Shown: piece after piece, positions 1-9,741 of the stretch
Position numbering within the stretch: position 1 is the stretch's first letter
Layout: every line of letters starts with the position of its first letter
DNA from: Cruorifilaria tuberocauda
Lineage: Eukaryota; Nematoda; Chromadorea; Rhabditida; Onchocercidae
Length of the DNA: 36,457 bases
Assembly (NCBI GenBank): GCA_013365365.1
Contig: JABVXU010000537.1
Coordinates: 1-36,457 of the forward strand
Reading direction: 5' to 3'
Notes under the pieces: model-generated
What the model was told of the DNA's origin: nothing
What the model saw: only the letters and a program-made list of their open reading frames with translations
The model's database searches: none
Made by a program: the position numbers and the translations under genes

Positions 1-75
1 TTCCGAATTATTATCCTGAAATTTCCGAATTATTATCCTGAAATTTCCGGTTCCATTATTATCCTGAAATTTCAA
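1..75. repeat. 22-bp tandem repeat, about 3 copies
   Basis: Two exact copies of a 22-bp unit (1-22 and 23-44, beginning ttccgaattattatcctg) are followed by a variant copy carrying an insertion (45-70). The array probably continues left of the window. It lies in the downstream intron of the MGNK gene. Confidence 0.85.
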
Positions 76-192
76 ATTACAATTAATTGAAGAAAGAAAC
101 AATGGAAGGTAAATCGGTGACAAAACTTTTTTCCACCTGATATTATCACAATCATTTAAGGCGTAAAGGATCAAACTTCAGGTCTTCCATGT

Positions 193-294
193 CTTGATAT
201 CATGATAATCTTTCACGTCTTCAGACCTTGATATCATGATAATCTTTCACGTCTTCAGATCTTGATATCATGATAATCATTTAAGCGTAAACAG
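193..294. repeat. 34-bp tandem repeat, 3 copies
   Basis: Copies begin at 193, 227 and 261, each starting cttgatatcatgataatc and containing the palindrome TGATATCA. The array is intronic, just downstream of the last MGNK-gene exon seen in the window. Confidence 0.85.
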
Positions 295-356
295 TCAATA
301 TCAGCTTCAGTTCTTCGGGCTGATACTATGATAATACGTGCAATTATTTACCTTAC

Positions 357-3300
357 TTTAGGCATTTTAACAAGTTTGCGCAAACCAGCCTGTACTTCAA
401 GTAACATATCCGAATCCATGGGTAAATCTTCATCAGTTGCTTCTTCAAAATTTTTTTCCTAGAAAATGGATGCAAGAGCATGAAAGCAAATATTAGAGTG
501 AATTTTAAATTTGTGAAAAATTAAAAGTAAAAGTAAAAGTAATGGTAAAAAAAGAATATAGAAAAAAGTAAATTTGTGAAATAACTTTTAAAACGTCTGG
601 GTAATTTCATAATCATAAATTCAAAATTTCAACAAACCTTTTGTACTTTACTAAATTTATTCCAAAACGGTAGACCATCTTCGTCGAATAGCTTTCCTTC
701 ATTGTCTTTATTAAGCACTCGTGAAATTGGCTTCTAAAATTTAAAAAGTTCCATTTTATTACTTTAACTCTGAGGAAAGTCAGAAGTCAATCGCTTTTGG
801 AAGTTTAAATTATCAGGTATAATTATCAAATATCAGATGATCGAGTAGAAATTATCAAAATAATTCTATTGCAGGTAAAGTTTTCAATGAGCTTTAGATT
901 TATTGTTAAGCTTAGATATATTTGCTATCAAACAATTGATGCTTTTTCTTTCAATATTTTATGGAAAATTTTCATGCAAAATATTTTATTGATGCTGTTA
1001 AGTAATTGTTAAGTAAGTAATTTTATCAATTGTTAAGTAAACCTTTAATGATGTTAATGATGTGATTTTATCACTCTCATCCTTTATTTCTGTTTCATGC
1101 CTAAAAATTCTATCTGATAATTCGTTGATAATTGAAAGCAATATTTGCACAATTTTGATTTATCAAAATTAAATCAATAAAATTTTTGAAATTAAAAAAA
1201 AATTTTTGAAACAAAAAAAATCAATAAAAAAATCAAACTAATAAAATTTTGATTTACCAAAATCAAATCAGTAAAATTTTTGAAATTAAAAAAAAAATTT
1301 TGAAATAAAAAAAAAAACAAATCAATAAAATTTTGATTTACCAAAATCAAACCAACAAAATTTTTGTTTAATCAACCTAGAGAACTTGATAAATTACTTG
1401 CTAGATGTTTTATTGTTATTAATTTTTATCAGTTATCAGTTGTTATCACTTCATCATAATTTTATACTTAGAATAAATATGAACTAAATGTTAAATCCCT
1501 TTCACATGTAATACAAAAAAAACCAATAGCTTCATTTGTTAGCTATACCATTTAAAATATTGCTTAATCTTAAAGTACAAATTGAAATACGAAAAAAAAA
1601 TAAACTTCTCAATTCGGCGTTTAGATGGAAATTTTTCATCGGCATTTCTTAATGGTATTTCTGGTATTTCCTGAAAAATGGAATAGTTGTTATCGCTTTA
1701 AAGTGTACCGTAAAATTATTCTTTTAAACATTGTATCGCTATAATTTTGGAAGGAATCAATTAATTCAAAAAAATCGATCAATCGATTAATCAACATTTT
1801 ATTGATTATCCAGACTCTTGAGATAATTGGAGAGAAATTAAACATATTGTAAATCAATCATCTCATGAATATATTTTAATCAGAAAAAGTTGCAGTACCT
1901 TTTAAAATATTTCTGAATGAAATACCTCTAAAATACTCTTTGAAATACCTTTTAAGATACCTCTAAACGAAATACCTTTAAAACACCCTTTGAAATACCT
2001 CTAAATGAAACACCTCTAGTGAAATATCTCCAAAATAATTTTTGAAATACCTTTTAAAATAGCTCTAAATGAAATGTCTTCAGTAAAATGTCTCTTAATA
2101 AAGTATCGTTCAAATACTCTTTGAAATACTTGTTAAAATACCTCTAAATTAAACACCTTGTAAGTATTCTTTGAAATACCTCTAAATTAAATACCTTGTG
2201 AATATTCTTTGAAATACCTCTTAAAATACCTCTAAATACCTCTAAATACCTCTAAATTAAATACTTTGTGAATATTCTTTGAAATACTTCTAAATGAAAT
2301 ACCTCTAAATACCTCTAAATGAAATACCTCTAAAACACTCTTTGAAATACCTTTTGAAATACCTCTAAATGAAATACCTCCAGAACACTCTTTGAAATAC
2401 CTTTTGAAATACCTCTAAATGAAATACCTCTAAAAACTCACTGAAATACCTCTAAATGAAATACCTCCAGAACACTCTTTGAAATACCTTTTGAAATACC
2501 TCTAAATGAAATACCTCCAGAACACTCTTTGAAATACCTTTTGAAATACCTCTAAATGAAATACCTCCAGAACACTCTTTGAAATACCTTTTGAAATACC
2601 TCTAAATGAAATACCTCCAGAACACTCTTTGAAATACCTTTTGAAATACCTCTAAATTAAATACCTTGTGAATATTCTTTGAAATACCTCTAAAATACTC
2701 TTTGAAATACCTCTAAATGAAATACCTCTAAAACACTCTTTGAAATACCTCTAAAACACTCTTTGAAATACCTTTTGAAATACCTCTAAATTAAACATCT
2801 TGTGAATATTCTTCGAAATACCTCTCAATGAAATACTCTAATAAAATACCTCTCAAAATACCTTTTTGGAAGTACTTTCTTTCCTCATTTCATTTCGTTT
2901 ATTAATTTTCTCAACGAATTTTTGTACTGATTTATCACGCATAGGACGGCTAACCAATGCTTTGATTCTTTCACGAGCACCTAAAGATAATATTTAATCA
3001 AATTAATTAATTTAAATAATCAATGGAATTATAATTGAACTATCAGTGAATGAAAAATTAATTTAAATTTTTGTAGAAATCGAATTTTAAAAATGAGTTA
3101 AAAATGAAGTTTTTTTTAGCATTTAGCAACCGAATGTTTACCGAAAAAAAAATTTTTTTGAAATAAAAATTAAATTAATTAATTAATTAATTAATTACTT
3201 CTAAGACTTTGCTGACTTGAAGATGGTGAACGCGCAGGAATCCTACATAGTAATCGTAATTTTCTACGCATACTTCTGCAACTGATAGTAAACTGATAGT

Positions 3301-6142
3301 GATAAGATATAAGAAAAGAGAGGAAGGGAAAAGCAATTTCAGCTTAAGCTTTAAACAATTTTCAAAAGAATGAAAATTACATGATAAACAATGTTTTTAT
3401 AAAAATTCAGAAAGGAATGAATGTACTACTAATTTATCTAAATTAATTAAAAATTAAAAAGTTAAAATGGCAATGAATTTAGGTTAAGCAATAAAGCACT
3501 CATTAATTTGAATAAATTGTTAAAAAGACAAAAGTAAAAATAAAAACAAAGGAAGCGAAAACCGGATGGGAAAAAAAATGAAATTTAGCGAAGAATTAAG
3601 TTACAAGGTTAAGTTATAAGTTAATTAAACTATAAGTTAATAGGAAGTTTTTGAACAATTAATTCACAAGTTGATAAGAAGTTTTAGAGGAATTCAGTTG
3701 TAAATTATGTTAATCAAGTTACAAGTTAGTAAGAAGTTTTAGCATGATTAGGTTGTAAGTTAGTAAAGAGTTTTAGAGGAATTAAGTTGTAAGTTAAGTT
3801 ATAAGTTAATTAAGTTACAAGTTAATAAGTAAGTTAAAAAGGTGCAAATGAACAAAACGAATAAATGAAAATTTAATAGGATGAAAACAAAAAATTATTT
3901 AAGATACCAAAAAAAGTTTGAATTTTTTGAAATGAGCAAAGTTAAATTTAATTAATTAATTAATGCACCTAACTTCACAACCTTCCCTTTTTGCTTGTTT
4001 CGATATTTTTCGGCTTAACTATTTGTCTTTTTATGAATTGCTAAGCTCTCGCTAATGAAATTAACTTCCGATTGCGTTTTTGTGCATTTCTGTATTTCAG
4101 GTTTTTTTCGTGAATTTTTGTATTTCAGGTTTTTTCGTGCATTTCTGTATTTCAGGTTTTCTCGTGCATTTCTGTATTTCAGGATTTTTCGTGCATTTTT
4201 GTATTTCAGGTTTTCTCGTGCATTTCTGTATTTCAGGTTTTTTCGTGCGACTTTTCCGCATGATAACTTTTCTAATCATCAATTTCTTTCTTATTAGATT
4301 TCATTTTGAAAAAGCTTTCAATACGATGACAAAATTTGATAAATTACTTTGAAAAAGAAAATCTTAGCAAAATTTCCAGATCATTTATATACGGTATTAT
4401 CGATTAATCGGTGTAACAACCAAATTTATCAACGTTATCAGTAAGTATATCTTCTCTGTTAGTTTACAAAAATTTTTTGCTGATTAAAGTAAAGTAATTT
4501 GAAATCAATAATTTTCGATTTTTTATCAATGATATCGATTAATGCTTTAGTTTCTGAAACTAAATTAGCTTAATATTCATCTTAACTTCAAGATGAAGTT
4601 CAACCTTAATTGCTTACTTAATTAATGAATTAGATAATAAAGTAAAAAAAAAAACAATTAAACAATTTTTGAAACCTTGACTGTTCTGTTGATTGTGAGA
4701 TTGTTTTGGAAATTTTATTTGGTTCTTCTTTAATCTTTTCTAGAAAGAGAAGGAAGAATATCAAATCTTATTTTTCTTCCATTTTTGGAATAAATTACAC
4801 TGTTGATAAATGTATGATAAAAATGATAAACTATGTGATGAGTATAATATATGATAAATATGATAAGTATGTGATCAACATATGATAAATATGTGATCAA
4901 TATAATATATGATAAGTATGTGATCAATATAATATATGATAAGTATGTGATCAATATAATATATGATATGTGATCAATATAATATAAGTATGTGATCAAT
5001 ATATGATAAGTATGTGATCAATATAATATATGATAAGTATGTGATCAATATAATATATGATAAATATGTGATCAATATATGTGATCAATATAATATATGA
5101 TAAGTATGTGATCAATATATGTGATCAATATAATATATGATAAGTATGTGATCAACATATGATAAATATGTGATCAATATAATATAAGTATGTGATCAAT
5201 ATAATATATGATAAGTATGTGATCAATATAATATATGATAAATATGTGATCAATATAATATATGATGAATATGTGATCAATATGATAAAATATGTGATAA
5301 ATGATAAATATACGATAAAATATATGATAAATGTGATAAATATGATGAATATGATAAATATAATAAATGATAAAAATGATAAATATGATAAAATATGTGA
5401 TAAATGATAAAGATACGATAGAATATATGATAAATATAAAAGAGATGATAAATATGATATATGATAAATTTGATAATATGTATGATAAGTATGATAAATA
5501 TGATTTATATGATATATACATATATGAAAAACTAGAATTAAACTATTTTCCATGGATAAAATTCACATATGGAAAAAAAGTTACTATTTTAAAAATTAAA
5601 CCTACACCCTGACTTACCTGAAGTCATTGGTTTTTTTTGTAACTTTTTTTGCTCACTCTTATCATTTCCCATTTCTCGTTTATCAGTCATTCGATGATGA
5701 ATTACGTGATCGTTACGTTTCCGACGTAAATGCGAGGAATTTTGCTGCAATCTACCATCATCTCTACCTATTGATTGTTTTTTACCTTGAAACAGCCGTT
5801 TACCAAATCTTGATAATATTGGCTTTTTTCTTTGCCGTTCTAAAAAACAAATTAGCTATGCAAATTTTTTCGAAATTTATAATTTTTCTCCTCCAAAAGA
5901 AGCAAAAAAAAAATTTTTTTGAAAAATTTTTTACACGACAAAATTTTAAAAAACTTAACAGAAACTTTTTTTTGATTATGATTACGATAGATAAAATTTC
6001 TTTTAAAGTTTATATGAAAGTATAACATTGAAGAATTAACATGCAATAATTAAAACATGGATTTTTTTTTAATAAAATAAAATTTTTTATTAATACCTGA
6101 AATTTCATTCGTATATTTATGTTTCGCATGTTTATTACCCAT
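357..6142 (-). CDS. Orphan gene, protein starting MGNK (N-terminal 285 codons; 3' end outside window)
   Basis: I do not recognise the family. Nine exons join in consistent phase: 6097-6142, 5618-5839, 4676-4739, 3199-3281, 2862-2980, 1606-1670, 1043-1100, 638-733, 357-458 (855 nt). The last donor (AAA|GTAAGG) is in phase 0, so the gene runs past position 1. The start ATG (6140-6142) lies 5 nt after a TTTGCAG acceptor, which suits spliced-leader addition. The N-terminus MGNKHAKHK fits an N-myristoylation signal (Gly2, small residue at 6, Lys7). The rest is rich in Lys, Arg, Glu and Ser and is probably mostly disordered: a basic N-terminal half (RFGKRLFQGKK, SMRRKLRLLCR), a helical-looking stretch (ARERIKALV, KFVEKINKRNEMRK), then an acidic segment (DEDGLPFWNKFSKVQ, ATDEDLPMD) ending LLEVQAGLRKLVKMPK. 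No membrane segment is seen. Phase agreement across eight introns is the main support. Tethering to a membrane is inference only. Confidence 0.7.
1905..2861. repeat. Intronic satellite of GAAATACCTCTAAAT units with a 50-bp higher-order repeat
   Basis: Nearly the whole stretch is built from units of about 14-20 bp around gaaatacctctaaat. Between 2471 and about 2670 it forms a higher-order 50-bp repeat, with copies starting aacactctttgaaatacc at 2471, 2521, 2571 and 2621. On the minus strand, the sense strand of the host gene, each unit reads AGGTATTTC, which resembles a 5' splice site. The array starts directly at the authentic donor of exon 2862-2980 and fills that intron. Confidence 0.9.
3595..3840. 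repeat. Degenerate repeat of aagttacaagttaat type
   Basis: Diverged copies of aagttataagttaattaa and related strings recur through this stretch, in the intron between exons 3199-3281 and 4676-4739 of the MGNK gene. I see no coding potential in it. Confidence 0.6.
4081..4254. repeat. 27-bp minisatellite, about 6.5 copies, carrying TTTCAGGT
   Basis: The 27-bp unit (gtgcatttctgtatttcag followed by gttttttc) repeats about six and a half times with a few substitutions. Because 27 is a multiple of 3, it gives open frames on both strands that translate as 9-residue repeats; these are by-products of the array. On the plus strand every unit holds TTTCAG|GT, resembling a nematode 3' splice site, but the surrounding gene is on the minus strand. 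The array is intronic. Confidence 0.85.
4805..5520. repeat. 27-bp AT-rich minisatellite (gtgatcaatataatatatg...), degenerating rightwards
   Basis: A unit starting gtgatcaatataatatatga and ending taagtat repeats many times with deletions from about 4860 to 5280. It then decays into gataaatatgataaa-like simple sequence to about 5520. Open frames here on both strands are repeat translations. The array fills most of the intron between exons 4676-4739 and 5618-5839 of the MGNK gene. Confidence 0.85.
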
Positions 6143-6147
6143 AACTA

Positions 6148-7380
6148 CTGCAAACAAAGTAATTTTTATAAAATAAAAGTTAGTAAAATAATCGTAATAA
6201 TACAATTTACACAAAAATTAATTTATTTTAAAATACTTTAAACTATTAAGCAAGATTTTAATAATGAAAATTAATTAAAGTATTTTAATTATAAAGTAAG
6301 ATTTTAGTAATAAAAACTTATTTATTTTAAAGTATTTTAAATTCTAAAGCAAAATTTTAAAATCTTACTTAAATGCCAACAGAAACTAACTAGCCAAACT
6401 AACAAAAAGAATAAACAAAGTAAAATTAAAATGAAAAACTTTATATAACATTGTTTTTTTTTTGACAAATTTTTGCATAAAATTTAATTTTTTCAAGAAG
6501 TTTCATATAATTCTAACTCAACAATTTATTGTAACTTATAATATAAAAAATATTAACTTAATAATTAACTTTGTAACTTATTTTAAATTAGCTATTTAGT
6601 AAGTTTAATTTGTTAATTAGTAAAGAAATAATAATAATATGATTAAGCCAACGAAATTATTGTATTCAAAAATTCTCAAATACTTTCTCATTCTGGATAT
6701 TCAAAACTTACTTAATTTTATTAAAAGTTTGACATTTTTAATTAACGAATTAATATCATTGATATTGATTTCTTATCATTTGGAATATTTTTTTATCACT
6801 TTAAACTGATATCAACAATTTATCAAAGATGCCGGAAAAATACGTACGTGGTCGTGGTGGAAATTTTGGGAATTAACTCTAATTCTTAAATATGATAGAT
6901 AAGTAAAATAGAGTATCGGAAATTAATTACTGAATTTGAAATAGAATTTCAGTTATTTCGGTTATTCTTCAGAAAGAAATAGTCTGTTGAAACTTTTCAA
7001 AATTGCCAAAAATATACAGCAAATATTTATCAGTGATCTTATCAGTGATCATAGCTCAGCATTTCGAATTATTTACTATTTCGCAAAGTTTTCATATCAT
7101 TAATTTTGATTAATTAGTGATATGCTGATTGATTTCAAATTTTCGCAGTTTATTTATTTTCTTTTCCTCAATCTCAATTCATTCAAATTTTATTTTTTCC
7201 ATATTTTTATCAATTTTTCATTAATTTACCAGACGAATAATTTGGCTAAATTTTCTTTTAATTTAAACTTCTTAAATTAATTCATAATTTGAAATTTAAA
7301 TTTTAATTGATATTCCAAAATGTGAGAAAAGATGAAGATGATTAATAATAATATTGAATATCGATTGATTATCAATCAAC
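6148..7380. other. AT-rich intergenic sequence between the two orphan genes
   Basis: This lies between the polyadenylation signal of the MGSFGSK gene and the first acceptor of the MGNK gene, which is on the same strand. No exon could be supported. A 15-codon plus-strand open frame near 6829 contains an RGRGG string, but it has no supporting context. The same-strand order would allow a loosely spaced operon; this is inference. Confidence 0.4.
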
Positions 7381-7386
7381 TTTATT
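7381..7386 (-). terminator. Polyadenylation signal AATAAA of the MGSFGSK gene
   Basis: AATAAA is read on the minus strand 40 nt downstream of the TGA at 7426-7428. This supports ending the gene here rather than joining it to the MGNK gene further on. Confidence 0.55.
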
Positions 7387-7425
7387 CATCTCTCATACAT
7401 CTTTCTTTTTTCTGCTTGATCAATC

Positions 7426-8532
7426 TCAATTATGACTTTTGTTTTTGTCAAAATCATGATTTTCAGCTGTTCTTTCTTCTGATCTCGACATCTTTACCGC
7501 ATTTTGCAAACTTTGCTTCTTCGATTTATTCTGCTCTTTAATAGATTCTACGATTCTATAAAAATAATGAGTAGTAAGTTATCATTATCAGATATAATAA
7601 TGATTAATTATTATCAATGATAGTGATTATTGTTAATGAAAGTGTTGATAAGAAAAACGAAAAAAAAAAACCTTCGTGAAAGTTCTTCCTTCAGCGTTTT
7701 ATCTCGTTGTCTTCTCATAATTGTTGATTCTAGCAATGGTATTTCAATTCATTTATCATAATCGAAATTTTTAAATTAAAATTAAATTTAAAAGTTTCAG
7801 TTTAAGTGAAATTTAAAATAAAATACTAGGAAAAAGACTAAGTAAATTTTTAAAATTAAATTTATCTTGTCTTTCAAAAAGTCATCTCATCATTAAATTG
7901 CTTAATACTTTAATAGATAAAAAGTTTTTATCAATTTCAATGCTAACTCGTTAGCTAAAATTTACAGGAAACAATATTTCAAAAAAAAAGTTACCTATTA
8001 AAAATTTAAAAAATGATATGCAAATTTATTTCTTTATTTTCTAAAATATTTTTTAAGCGTTACAATACTTTCTTGTTCCTCTTGTGCTGATAATTCCTTT
8101 GTTTGTTTTTTTGAGATTGATTTTGGAATTTTCATAAAATCTTTGCTTCGTTTAAATTCCTGATTACTGCTCCATGAGCTATTTTGCATGATCTCCAAAT
8201 CACCAGTTGTTTCTATCGGTTGCTTCTTCGAGCGTAATTCAGGTTCTCCATCAGATTGTTCAGTATTCAATGATTTCATTTCCGTTTGTTTATCTTTCTT
8301 CTCTTATTATTGGAAAAATTATTAAATTATCAAAAAATTATTTTAAAATTAAAAAAAAAAATTTTTCTTTCTCATTAGCTAAAATTACTTGTTATTATTT
8401 ACTTCTTTAGAAGTAAATTTAAATTTAAAACAAACAAATTTTTCTTTTTTGAAACTTTTAGCAATTCGTTTGTATACCTTTAACGTTTATCTGATTTTTT
8501 GATGAAGTTGATTTACTTCCAAATGAACCCAT
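7426..8532 (-). CDS. Orphan gene, protein starting MGSFGSK (158 aa, charged, likely N-myristoylated)
   Basis: The family is not recognised. Four exons, 8478-8532, 8069-8302, 7672-7729 and 7426-7555, join in phase to give 158 residues and a TGA stop. An AATAAA signal lies 40 nt past the stop. The N-terminus MGSFGSKSTSSK is a textbook N-myristoylation context (Gly2, Ser6, Lys7). The rest is Lys/Glu/Ser/Gln-rich with no membrane segment (KSISKKQTKELSAQEEQE; RRQRDKTLKEELSRR; KEQNKSKKQ). A TTTTTATAG acceptor 28 nt before the ATG could be a spliced-leader site. The weakest junction is the donor of exon 2 (GAAA|GTATTG). If it is not used, the frame reads on to a TAA at 8034-8036, giving a shorter protein that would skip exons 3-4. 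The neighbouring MGNK gene has the same style. Confidence 0.6.
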
Positions 8533-8560
8533 ATTTTTCCGGTTTTCGTATTCCAGTAGG

Positions 8561-9737
8561 CTATAAAAATAAAAATATTCATTAATTTAGATTTAAATGT
8601 AAAACTTTTAACTTTAACTTTATCATTAATTAATTGAAAAACAAAAATTCGTTACCAACCTGACTTCTTGTAATATACATCTATTAATGAAACTTATATT
8701 TTATTGTGCAAATAAAAAAACCTTGAATAATTTTTTGAATTACAATTTATTTCTTTTTGTTAAATACAAATTAATTGCATACAAATAGCAAAAAACAATT
8801 GATAAGCAACTTTTATCATTAACTGTTATCATTAATTGAAAAAAATTATCAATGTTATCATTAATTGAAAAACAAAGATTGATTAGCAACCGATCAACTG
8901 CGCGCAAATAGCAAACAATAATTGAAGAGCTTATTGACAATCAATAAATATGTAATAATTTACTGAAATTCCGGAATATTAGAATTTAATTTTCATAATT
9001 AAGGTCATTAAATAAGGTGTATTTTCTCGAATCGTATCATTCCTATTTTGATAAGCGAAAGTGATTGGTAAGCATGAAAGAAGATGAAGAGGATATCTGT
9101 TCTGAGACGCACGTTGCGCTTACCGAGTACGTCACATAGCATTTAGTGAAATATCTCACGTGTTCACTTCTACTGTATGATACTGTATGATACATACTTA
9201 CGATACTGTATGATACTGCATCGTAAATACCGTATGATAAATTTGAGATATAACAATTATTATTTAAATGTAAGAGTGTTATAAGCTTAATTTCAAAGCA
9301 TGAAAATTTATGAATTTTATCAATTATTAAATTTCTTAAAAGCATTTATCTGATACTATTAAAATTTTTGTCCATAAATTATTACCGTTTTCTTTTTCTT
9401 GAATTTGTCGATTATCAAACATCAATAACCTTCAGCTTACTGTACTTGATACTAACAAATAAAAATATTAGCAACCTGTTGGATAAGAAAAAATAATTGA
9501 AAATCGAATACTGCATTTTCCTAACAAATCAAATTCTCAAATTTTAAGAATTCAGTAGTAAAGTTATTGATTTTGTGATATGTTATCAGTAACGATAATT
9601 TTTAAAATCTCTTCCTAATACATATTTATAATCAGTTTAAAAAAAAATTTTTTTTTTAACTAATCATTTATTTCGAAACTTTGCTGTAACTTTTCTAGTT
9701 AACTATCTACTGTAATCAGTAAACAAAAAAATTACAG
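8561..9737. other. Divergent intergenic region, likely promoters on both sides
   Basis: This separates the minus-strand MGSFGSK gene from the plus-strand BTB-BACK gene. It is AT-rich. A cluster of tactgtatgatac-type short repeats at about 9170-9240 and two ttatcattaattgaaaaa-type copies at about 8820-8875 are the only structure noted. No exon is supported. Confidence 0.4.
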
Positions 9738-9741
9738 CGAT

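Noticed and set aside
1905..2861. CRISPR-like repeat array
   Set aside because: The units abut without unique spacers and vary continuously. This is a eukaryotic intronic satellite, not repeat-spacer structure.
4055..4352. Overlapping 60-90-codon open frames on both strands with 9-residue repeats
   Set aside because: They are translations of a 27-bp tandem repeat, open on both strands because the period is a multiple of three. They lie in an intron of a well-phased minus-strand gene.
4730..5553. Long Tyr/Ile/His-rich minus-strand frames up to 133 codons
   Set aside because: They are products of the AT-rich 27-bp array. The only real coding part nearby is the 64-nt exon 4676-4739, in a different phase context.
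6829..6876. 15-codon plus-strand open frame with an RGRGG string
   Set aside because: Too short, with no splice or expression context. On the minus strand a possible small exon with a GTACGT donor could not be placed in phase with either neighbour.
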